Assembly (NCBI GenBank): GCA_021014325.1
Contig: CM037472.1
Span: forward strand, 13,749,063-13,813,062
DNA from: Plazaster borealis
Lineage: Eukaryota > Echinodermata > Asteroidea > Forcipulatida > Labidiasteridae
Reading direction: 5' to 3'
DNA length: 64,000 bases
Under the pieces are notes generated by a model, which saw only the letters and a list, made by a program, of their open reading frames with translations, had not been told where the DNA came from and did not search any database. Positions within the stretch are counted from its first letter, which is position 1. Each line of letters starts with the position of its first letter. Made by a program: the position numbers and the translations under genes. This document shows, in pieces, positions 24,201 through 36,200 of this stretch.

Positions 24201-27200
24201 CTGAAAATTTGACCATGCCGGCATGGTGAATTTTTATGATTTTGGACCCAAAATTCAAACTCCTAAAACTCTCAAGATATCTCAAACTATGGCTTATTTA
24301 CTGAGTCCGCACACATAAAATGTCCTCAGTAGTCCGTTACGTATCATTTGAAACCATAAAATCAAAAAAAATCGACCAAAATCTGAAAATTTGACCATGC
24401 CGGCATGGTGAATTTTTATGATTTTGGACCCAAAATTCAAACTCCTAAAACTCTCATGATATCTCAAACTATGGCTTATTTACTGAGTCCGCACACATAA
24501 AATGTCCTCAGAACGCCGTTATGTATCATTTGAAACCATAAAATCAAAAAAAGAAAATTGACCAAATTCTGAAAATTTGACCATGCCGGCATGGTGAATT
24601 TTTTTGATTTTGGACCCAAAATTCAAACTCCTAAAACTCTCAAGATATCTCAAACTATGGCTTATTTATTGAGTCCGCACACATAAAATGTCCTCAGTAG
24701 TCCGTTATGTATCATTTGAAACCATAAAATCAAAAAAAAAAATCGACCAAAATCTGAAAATTTGACCAGGCCGGCATGGTGAATTTTTATGATTTTGGAC
24801 CCAAAATTCAAACTCCTAAAACTCTCATGATATCTCAAACTATGGCTTATTTACTGAGTCCGCACACATAAAATGTCCTCAGAACGCCGTTATGTATCAT
24901 TTGAAACCATAAAATCAAAAAAAGAAAATTGACCAAAGTCTGAAAATTTGACCATGCCGGCATGGTGAATTTTTATGATTTTGGACCCAAAATTCAAACT
25001 CCTAAAACTCTCAAGATATCTCAAACTATGGCTTATTTACTGAGTCCGCACACATAAAATGTCTTCAGTAGTCCGTTATGTATCATTTGAAACCATAAAA
25101 TCAACAAAAAAAATTGACCAAATTCTGAAAATTTGACCATGCCGGCATGGTGAATTTTTATGATTTTGGACCCAAAATTCAAACTCCTAAAACTCTCAAG
25201 ATATCTCAAACTATGGCTTATTTACTGAGTCCGCACACATAAAATGTCTTCAGTAGTCGGTTATGTATCATTTGAAACCATAAAATCAAAAAAAAATTCG
25301 ACCAAAATCTGAAAATTTGACCATGCCGGCATGGTGAATTTTTATGATTTTGGACCCAAAATTCAAACTCCTAAAACTCTCAAGATATCTCAAACTATGG
25401 CTTATTTACTGAGTCCGCACACATAAAATGTCTTCAGTAGTCCGTTATGTATCATTTGAAACCATAAAATCAAAAAAAAAAATTTGACCAAAATCTGAAA
25501 ATTTGACCATGCCGGCATGGTGAATTTTTAAGATTTGTGACCCAAAATTCGAACTCCTAAAACTCTCAAGATATCGAAAACTATGGCTTATTTACTGAGT
25601 ACGCACACATAAAATGCCCTCAGAAGTCCGTTATGTATCATTTGAAACCATAAAATAAAAAAAAACAAATTCGACCAAATTCTGAAAATTTGACCATGCC
25701 GGCATGGTGAATTTTTATGATTTGTGACCCAAAATTCAAACTCCTAAAACACTCAAGATATCTCAAACTATGGCTTATTTACTCAGTCCGCACACATAAA
25801 ATGTCTTGAGTAGTCCATTATGTATTATTTGAAACTGTAAAATCATTAAAAAAAATTCGACCAAATTCTGAAAATTTGGCCATGCCGCCATGGTGAATTT
25901 TTATGATTTTGGACCCAAAATTCAAACTCCTAAAACTCTCAAGATATCTCAAACTATGGCTTATTTACTGAGTCCGCACACATAAAATGTCTTCAGTAGT
26001 CCGTTATGTATCAGTTGAAACAATAAAATCAACAACAAAAATCGACCAAATTCTGAAAATTTGACCATGCCGGCATGGTGAATTTTTATGATTTTGGACC
26101 CAAATTTTCAAACTCCTTAAACTCTCAAGATATCTCAAACTATGGCTTATTTACTGATTCCGAACACATAAAATGTCGTCAGTAGTCCGTTCTGTATCAT
26201 TTGAAACCATAAAATAAAAAATGAAAAAATCGACCAAAATCTGAAAATTTGACCATGCCGGCATGGTGAATTTTTATGATTTTGGACCCAAAATTCAAAC
26301 TCCTAAAACTCTCAAGATATCTCAAACTATGGCTTATTTACTGAGTCCACACACATAAAATGTCTTCAGTAGTCGGTTATGTATCATTTGAAACCATAAA
26401 ATCAAAAAAAAATTCGACCAAAATCTGAAAATTTGACCATGCCGGCATGGTGAATTTTTATGATTTTGGACCCAAAATTCAAACTCCTAAAACTCTCAAG
26501 ATATCTCAAACTATGGCTTATTTACTGAGTCCGCACACATAAAATGTCCTCAGTAGTCCGTTACGTATCATTTGAAACCATAAAATCAAAAAAAAAAATC
26601 GACCAAAATCTGAAAATTTGACCATGCCGGCATGGTGAATTTTTATGATTTTGGACCCAAAATTCAAACTCCTAAAACTCTCAAGATATCTCAAACTATG
26701 GCTTATTTACTGATTCCGAACACATAAAATGTCGTCAGTAGTCCGTTCTGTATCATTTGAAACCATAAAATAAAAAATGAAAAAATCAACCAAAATCTGA
26801 AAATTTGACCATGCCGGCATGGTGAATTTTTATGATTTTGGACCCAAAATTCAAACTCCTAAAACTCTCAAGATATCTCAAACTATGGCTTATTTACTGA
26901 GTCCGCACACATAAAATGTCTTCAGTAGTCGGTTATGTATCATTTGAAACCATAAAATCAAAAAAAAATTCGACCAAAATCTGAAAATTTGACCATGCCG
27001 GCATGGTGAATTTTTATGATTTTGGACCCAAAATTCAAACTCCTAAAACTCTCAAGATATCTCAAACTATGGCTTATTTACTGAGTCCGCACACATAAAA
27101 TGTCCTCAGTAGTCCGTTACGTATCATTTGAAACCATAAAATCAAAAAAAAAAATCGACCAAAATCTGAAAATTTGACCATGCCGGCATGGTGAATTTTT

Positions 27201-30200
27201 ATGATTTTGGACCCAAAATTCAAACTCCTAAAACTCTCATGATATCTCAAACTATGGCTTATTTACTGAGTCCGCACACATAAAATGTCCTCAGAACGCA
27301 GTTATGTATCATTTGAAACCATAAAATCAAAAAAAAAAATCGACCCAAATAAGAAAAATTGACCAAGCCGGGATGGTGAATTTTTGATTTTGGACCCAAA
27401 ATTCAAACTCCTAAAACTCTCAAGATATCTCAAACTATGGCTTATTTATTGAGTCCGCACACATAAAATGTCCTCAGTAGTCCGTTATGTATCATTTGAA
27501 ACCATAAAATCAAAAAAAAAAATCGACCAAAATCTGAAAATTTGACCAGGCCGGCATGGTGAATTTTTATGATTTTGGACCCAAAATTCAAACTCCTAAA
27601 ACTCTCATGATATCTCAAACTATGGCTTATTTACTGAGTCCGCACACATAAAATGTCCTCAGAACGCCGTTATGTATCATTTGAAACCATAAAATCAAAA
27701 AAAGAAAATTGACCAAATTCTGAAAATTTGACCATGCCGGCATGGTGAATTTTTTTGATTTTGGACCCAAAATTCAAACTCCTAAAACTCTCAAGATATC
27801 TCAAACTATGGCTTATTTATTGAGTCCGCACACATAAAATGTCCTCAGTAGTCCGTTATGTATCATTTGAAACCATAAAATCAAAAGAAATCGACCAAAA
27901 TCTGAAAATTTGACCAGGCCGGCATGGTGAATTTTTATGATTTTGGACCCAAAATTCAAACTCCTAAAACTCTCATGATATCTCAAACTATGGCTTATTT
28001 ACTGAGTCCGCACACATAAAATGTCCTCAGAACGCCGTTATGTATCATTTGAAACCATAAAGACAATAGTAGAAAATTGACAAAAGTCTGAAAATTTGAC
28101 CATGCCGGCATGGTGAATTTTTATGATTTTGGACCCAAAATTCAAACTCCTAAAACTCTCAAGATATCTCAAACTATGGCTTATTTACTGAGTCCGCACA
28201 CATAAAATGTCTTCAGTAGTCCGTTATGTATCATTTGAAACCATAAAATCAACACAAAAATTGACCAAATTCTGAAAATTTGACCATGCCTGCATGGTGA
28301 ATTTTTATGATTTTGGACCCAAAATTCAAACTCCTTAAACTCTCAAGATATCTCAAACTATGGCTTATTTACTGAGTCCGCAAACATAAAATGTCTTCAG
28401 TAGTCCGTTATGTATCATTTGAAACCATAAAATCAAAAAAAAATCGACCAAATTCTAAAAATTTGACCATGCCGGCATGGTGAATTTTTATGATTTTGGA
28501 CCCAAAATTCAAACTCCTAAAACTCTCATGATATCTCAAACTATGGCTTATTTACTGAGTCCGCACACATAAAATGTCCTCAGAACGCCGTTATGTATCA
28601 TTTGAAACCATAAAATTAAAAAAATAAAAATTTCGACCAAATTCTGAAAATTTGACCATGCCGGCATGGTGAATTTTAATGATTTTGGACCCAAAATTCA
28701 AACTCCTTAAACTCTCAAGATATCTCAAACTATGGCTTATTTATTGAGTCCGCACACATAAAATGTCTTCAGTAGTCCGTTATAAATGATAAATGTATCA
28801 TTTGAAACCATAAAATCAAAAAAAAAAAATCGACCAAATTCTGAAAATTCGACCATGCCGGCATGGTGAATTTTTATGATTTGGAACCCAAAATTCAAAC
28901 TCCTTAAACTCTCAAGATATCTCAAACTATGGCTTATTTACTGAGTCCGCACACATAAAATGTCTTCAGTAGTCCGTTATGTATCATTTGAAACAATAAA
29001 ATCAACCAAAAAAATCGACCAAATTCTGAAAATTTGACCAGGCCGGCATGGTGAATTTTTATGATTTTGGACCCAAAATTCAAACTCCTAAAACTCTCAT
29101 GATATCTCAAACTATGGCTTATTTACTGAGTCCGCACACATAAAATGTCCTCAGAACGCCGTTATGTATCATTTGAAACCATAAAATCAAAAAAAGAAAA
29201 TTGACCAAATTCTGAAAATTTGACCATGCCGGCATGGTGAATTTTTTTGATTTTGGACCCAAAATTCAAACTCCTAAAACTCTCAAGATATCTCAAACTA
29301 TGGCTTATTTATTGAGTCCGCACACATAAAATGTCCTCAGTAGTCCGTTATGTATCATTTGAAACCATAAAATCAAAAAAATCGACCAAAATCTGAAAAT
29401 TTGACCAGGCCGGCATGGTGAATTTTTATGATTTTGGACCCAAAATTCAAACTCCTAAAACTCTCATGATATCTCAAACTATGGCTTATTTACTGAGTCC
29501 GCACACATAAAATGTCCTCAGAACGCCGTTATGTATCATTTGAAACCATAAAATCAAAAAAAGAAAATTGACCAAAGTCTGAAAATTTGACCATGCCGGC
29601 ATGGTGAATTTTTATGATTTTGGACCCAAAATTCAAACTCCTAAAACTCTCAAGATATCTCAAACTATGGCTTATTTACTGAGTCCGCACACATAAAATG
29701 TCTTCAGTAGTCCGTTATGTATCATTTGAAACCATAAAATCAACAAAAAAAATTGACCAAATTCTGAAAATTTGACCATGCCTGCATGGTGAATTTTTAT
29801 GATTTTGGACCCAAAATTCAAACTCCTTAAACTCTCAAGATATCTCAAACTATGGCTTATTTACTGAGTCCGCAAACATAAAATGTCTTCAGTAGTCCGT
29901 TATGTATCATTTGAAACCATAAAATCAAAAAAAAAAATCGACCAAATTCTAAAAATTTGACCATGCCGGCATGGTGAATTTTTATGATTTTGGACCCAAA
30001 ATTCAAACTCCTAAAACTCTCATGATATCTCAAACTATGGCTTATTTACTGAGTCCGCACACATAAAATGTCCTCAGAACGCCGTTATGTATCATTTGAA
30101 ACCATAAAATTAAAAAAATAAAAATTTCGACCAAATTCTGAAAATTTGACCATGCCGGCATGGTGAATTTTAATGATTTTGGACCCAAAATTCAAACTCC

Positions 30201-33200
30201 TTAAACTCTCAAGATATCTCAAACTATGGCTTATTTATTGAGTCCGCACACATAAAATGTCTTCAGTAGTCCGTTATAAATGATAAATGTATCATTTGAA
30301 ACCATAAAATCAAAAAAAAAAAATCGACCAAATTCTGAAAATTCGACCATGCCGGCATGGTGAATTTTTATGATTTGGAACCCAAAATTCAAACTCCTTA
30401 AACTCTCAAGATATCTCAAACTATGGCTTATTTACTGAGTCCGCACACATAAAATGTCTTCAGTAGTCCGTTATGTATCATTTGAAACAATAAAATCAAC
30501 CAAAAAAATCGACCAAATTCTGAAAATTTGACCATGCCGGCATGGTGAATTTTTATGATTTTGGACCCAAAATTCAAACTCCTAAAACTCTTAAGATATC
30601 TCAAACTATGGCTTATTTACTGAGTCCGCACACATAAAATGTCTTCAGTAGTCCGTTATGTATCATTTGAAACCATAAAATAAAAAATAAAAAATATGAC
30701 CAAAATCTGAAAATTTGACCATGCCGGTGTGGCAGGAGATTCTGTCCCCCCGGAGATTCTGTCCCCCCATACGGCGAACTGTGTACAAACTACTTTAGAT
30801 AGCGCCCTCTTTTGAATCATCCTCCTCCAGCCCAAGTTAATTTCCCGTATGGGGACAGAATCTCCGGGGGGACAGATTTCGCTGGGACACCGGCATGGTG
30901 AATTTTTATGATTTTGGACCCAAAATTCAAACTCCTAAAACTCTCAAGATATCTCAAACTATGGCTTATTTACTGAGTCCGCACACATAAAATGTCCTCA
31001 GTAGTCCGTTATGTATCATTTGAAACCATAAAATCAAAAAAAAAATTCGACCAAAATCTGAAAATTTGACCATGCCGGCATGGTGAATTTTTATGATTTT
31101 GGACCCAAAATTCAAACTCCTAAAACTCTCATGATATCTCAAACTATGGCTTATTTACTGAGTCCGCACACATAAAATGTCCTCAGAACGCCGTTATGTA
31201 TCATTTGGAACCATAAAATCAACAAAAAAAATCGACCAAATTCTGAAAATTTGACCATGCCGGCATGGTGAGTTTTTATGACTTTGGACCCAAAATTCAA
31301 ACTCCTTAAACTCTCAAGATATCTCAAACTATGGCTTATTTACTGAGTCCGAACACATAAAATGTCTTCAGTAGTCCGTTATGTATCATTTGAAACCATA
31401 AAATCAAAAAAAAAATTTCGACCAAATTCTGAAAATTTGACCATGCCGGCATGGTGAATTTTTATGATTTTGGACCCAAAATTCAAACTCCTTAAACTCT
31501 CAAGATATCTCAAACTATGGCTTATTTACTGAGTCCGCACACATAAAATGTCTTCAGTAGTCCGTTATGTATCATTTGAAACCATAAAATGAACCAAAAA
31601 AATTTCGACCAAAATCTGAAAATTTGACCATGCCGGCATGGTGAATTTTTATGATTTTGGACCCAAAATTCAAACTCCTAAAACTCTCAAGATATCTTAA
31701 ACTATGGCTTATTTACTCAGTCTGCACAAATAAAATGTCTTTAGTAGTCCGTTCGGTATCATTTGAAACCATAAAATCAACAAAAAAAATTTGACCAAAA
31801 TCTGAAAATTTGACCATGCCGGCATGGTGAATTTTTATGATTTCTGATCCAAAATTCAAACTCCTAAAACTCTCAAGATATCTTAAACTATGGCTTATTT
31901 ACTGGGTCCGCACAGATAAAATGTCTTCGGTAGTCCATTTTGTGTCATTTGAAACCATAAAATCAAAACAAAAATTTTGACCAAAATCTGAAAATTTGAC
32001 CATGCTGGCATGGTGAATTTTTATGATTTTGGACCCAAAATTCAAACTCCTAAAACTCTCAAGATATCTCAAACTTTGGCTTGTTTACTGAGTCCGCACA
32101 CATAAAATGTCTTCAGTAGTCCGTTATGTATCACTTGAAGAAAAAAAAAATCAAAAACAAAAAATTGACCAAAATCTGAAAATTTGACCATGCCGGCATG
32201 GTGAATTTTTTTTATTTTGGACCCAAAATTCAAACTCCTAAAACTCTCAAGATATCTCAAACTATGGCTTATTTACTGAGTCCGCAGAAATAAAATGTCT
32301 TCAGTAGTCCGTTATGTATCATTTGAAACCATAAAATCAACCAAAAAAATTCCGACCAAAATCTGAAAATTTGACCATGCCGGCATGGTGAATTTTTTTT
32401 ATTTTGGACCCAAAATTCAAACTCCTAAAACTCTCAAGATATCTCAAACTATGGCCTATTTACAGAGTACGCACAGATAAAATGTCTTCAGCAGTCCGTT
32501 CTGTATCATTTGAAAACATAAAATCAACCAAAAAAATTTCGACCAAAATCTGAAAATTTGACCATGCCGGCATGGTGAATTTTTATGATTTTGGACCCAA
32601 AATTCAAACTCCTAAAAGTCTCAAGATATCTCAATTTATGGCTTATTTACTGGTTTCGCACGTATAATATGTCTTCAGTAGTCCGTTTTATGTCATTTGA
32701 AACCATAAAATCAAAACAGAAATTTTGACCAAAATCTAAAAATTTGACCATGCCGGCATGGTGAATTTTTTATGATTTTGGACCCAAAATTCAAACTCCT
32801 AAAACTCTTAAGATATCTCAAACTATGGCCTATTTACTGGGTCCGCACAGATAAAATGTCTTTAGTACTCCGTTCTGTATCATTTGAAACCATAAAATCA
32901 AAAGAAAAAAATTTGACCAAAATGTGAAAATTTGACCATGCCGGCATGGTGAATTTTTATGATTTTGGACCCAAAATTCAAACTCCTAAAACTCTCAAGA
33001 TATCTTAAACTATGGCTTATTTACTCAGTCTGCACAAATAAAATGTCTTTAGTAGTCCGTTCGGTATCATTTGAAACCATAAAATCAACAAAACAAATTT
33101 GACCAAAATCTGAAAATTTGACCATGCCGGCATGGTGAATTTTTATGATTTCTGATCCAAAATTCAAACTCCTAAAACTCTCAAGATATCTTAAACTATG

Positions 33201-36200
33201 GCTTATTTACTGGGTCCGCACAGATAAAATGTCTTCGGTAGTCCATTTTGTGTCATTTGAAACCATAAAATCAAAACAAAAATTTTGACCAAAATCTGAA
33301 AATTTGACCATGCTGGCATGGTGAATGTTTATGATTTTGGACCCAAAATTCAAACTCCTAAAACTATCAAGATATCTTAAACTATGGCTTATTTACTGGG
33401 TCCGCACAGATAAAATGTCTTCAGTAGTCCGTTCTGTATCGTTTGAAACCATAAAATAAAAAAATTAAAAATTGACCAAAATCTGAAAATTTGACCATGC
33501 CGGCATGGTGAATTTTTTATGATTTTGGACTCCTAAAACTCTCAAGATATCTCAAACTATGGCTAATGTTGATATGCCAAGGCTTTCTTGAGTTATCACT
33601 CGGACAACAGTTCTTTTGTTTTAGCCATAATGACCTTTACATTTAACTTAGAGGGTCCAAAAACAAAAGGCTTCTGGAGGATCTCCAGACCAATCCACAC
33701 ACCAAGTTTGGAGTTGATATGCCAAGGCTTTCTTGAGTCATCACTCCGACAACATTTCTTTTGTTTTAGCTATAATGACCTTGACATTTTTTGTATGGGA
33801 TTCAAAAACAATAGGCTTCTGGAGGATCCCAAGACCAATCCACACACCAAGTTTGGAGTTGACATGCCAAGTCCTTCTTGAGTAATCGCTCGGACAATGA
33901 TTGCACACAAACGCAAGCACACACAACCACACACGTTTGTAAATCCCGCTTACCGAGGACTTCTCTTTGTTTTCCCATTGTTTGGACATAAGTTTTTTTA
34001 GCGACGTCCCCATTGGGTTTGTACACGAAAACGAAGCGAAGACGTCCTCGCTCTGTCAAACACCCGGATCCCTTTTGTTAAAGTCCTCGGTTTGAATGGA
34101 TAGACACGCTCACACACACAGAAGGACAAGGCAAACACTTTATGCCCCTTCGGCTTCGCCAGCGGGGTATAAAAATTGTTAAAAAGTATAAACTTGCACA
34201 TTTTCAGACATCATAGACATGATGAAGGAATAGGTTTCTGGCACAAAAAACCACACCCATAATCAGGTTGGCTCATTGGTTTCTTTCCCTGCCTTCACCT
34301 CTGTGGACCCCGGTTCAAATCCAACCTCACACCAAGAGCCTTGGAGTAGGTTTTCAGTCCCTACCTGACTACGTGAGTTTTACCTAGTTGAGAATCGAAC
34401 CAGGGCCACAGTAGTGAGAGGTGAGTGATTTACACACTAGCCACCCATGCCAGTGAGAGAGTATAAAATATGCAACATGTGCTGGTACTGTTGACCATTA
34501 GATTAAATATTAGAGCTTAGAGGAATGGTGTATGTTATACGCACTTGTTAAGAGGCATCTCTGAGTGACCGGTCTTCTGGTGAACTTGAATCCAATCTTA
34601 ACTGTGTTACCTGCAGAGACCAATCAGAGCAAATACATACAATAAAATGTTCATCATCTAGTTTGGATATTCTCTCCCCTAAAGGAAAACAATTATGTTT
34701 AATATGCCAAATAAAAAAAAATACATGTTTAGCGTCCCCGCCTGCTTCCTTTTTAGAGGCCGCCTCCTTTTTGTTTTTGTTTTTGAAAGAAAAAATGATA
34801 CACTTTTATTTTCCCTGACGATTTTGTTTGTTTGTTTTAATAAATAAGATCGTATTTTCGACTTCAGCAGAGTGAAAAAAGCACACCGAAAAAAGCTGGC
34901 AACCATCTTGAAAAATAGCCCGGCCGGTTGTCTCGAAAAACTTGTCGGGCGGCCATTTTGAAAAAAAAAGGCAGGACGCTAAACATGTTTTTTATTTTAT
35001 TTGGCCTTACCCGATCCTTGTGTTATATCTATGGACACTTCAAATTAACTGTAACTTGCTTTATGTTCCAAAATAGTCCAGCACCATGGTATTATGCAAA
35101 ACCTTAACTTCAACCTTAATGAGGCCATGCCACACGCGTCAATTTACAGGCAATCAGTTCCAGGCAATCTCCAAGAACAAAAGACATTCGCCTTTGAATG
35201 TTCACATATTTTTCTTGGGAATCGTAAGACACTGTTTGAAAAAATTACTCATGTGCTACCAGAGTGGTCATGTAGCATGTGCTGCAGTTGGTTGCCTCCA
35301 AGTTGCCTGTAAAAGTTGCTTCATGTGACAAGGCCTTTAGTATAAACCCCTTGCATGTGATGTCACAAGCTCACACAGCGCCCTCACTGAAGGTCAAAGA
35401 AAGACATATCATTGGCTGAGAGTTGTGCATGGCACGTACGCATTTGCACATTTCCATTGTATGACCTAAGCTATGGCAGCCTATGCAAGGCAGAGCAAGG
35501 GGTCTATTGTGTTACATGTATGCCTGGCTTCAGACAAAGTGTGCCTGTGCAGTACAGAAAATAAACCATCTGGAGAAATTCTATCAGATTTGAGTTGGGG
35601 CATGTTTTGAGATGATTTACTTTGAATTAAAAACTTCTTTTTAAAATGATTGACATCACCTTGTAGCATCTTTGGTTGTTCTGATTTTGGTTTGACTTCA
35701 TTCTTCTCTCGTCTGCGGAACCTTCTGGCTCTCTTTTTGATGTAGAATTCACTGATCCTCTCAGACACACAGTCCTCTAGTAAGGCAACTGTTTCCTTGG
35801 TTTCAAAAGAACAAGATACATTAAATTTTGACAGTCGATAGTTTAAAGGCCCTCAATCATACAGGCAAAGAATTTGGAGAATATCCAATATTAAAAAGAA
35901 GACAAAATTGATTTTTGTTTCCAAATTGTTTTGATCTTTATTGAGAATTGAATTTCTTTTGACCCACCCACCTACAATTTTAGAAAAAAAGTTGAAAGCT
36001 TTAAACATTGGTTACTGAATGACCCCTTGGTGAAATAAAATCATAGCATGTAGGTACAAGTATTGTGTCATATTTTAGCACATGAAAAACAAGAGTGAAC
36101 TGTAGTAGCGCTAAAACTAGACAATTCCATATCTTTTTTTATAAATGGCATTACAAAAGTTGACTGCTGACAAAAAAGATACAAACACATTAAAATATAA

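Larger units (their letters stand above)
18421..33563. repeat. ~186-bp satellite array, about 80 monomers, inside SLX4IP intron 4
   Basis: Successive copies of GACCATGCCGGCATGG are spaced 185-187 bases apart (for example 18629, 18814, 18999, 19185) across 15.1 kb. Each monomer holds, in order: the palindrome CCATGCCGGCATGG, TGAATTTTTATGATTTTGG, ACTCCTAAAACTCTCAAG, ATATCTCAAACTATGGC, GAGTCCGCACACATAAAATG, a CAGTAGTCCGTTATG segment (variant CAGAACGCCG), AAACCATAAAATC and a variable A-tract. The central copies are nearly identical. The first monomer (about 18421-18600) and the right edge (about 31700-33563) are clearly more divergent, and the last copy is truncated with an internal deletion. A 162-bp MITE interrupts one copy at 30728. 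No lasting reading frame exists, since 186 +/- 1 gives drifting frames. Confidence 0.97.

Noticed and set aside
28737..28925. 62-residue minus-strand frame repeated identically at 30231-30419, and similar at 32069
   Set aside because: It is the satellite monomer read in one frame; monomer length (185-187) is not a multiple of three, so frames break, and the identity reflects the 1.49-kb block duplication.
18421..33563. CRISPR-like array
   Set aside because: Whole ~186-bp units repeat with no unique spacers, in a eukaryotic intron; it is a satellite.
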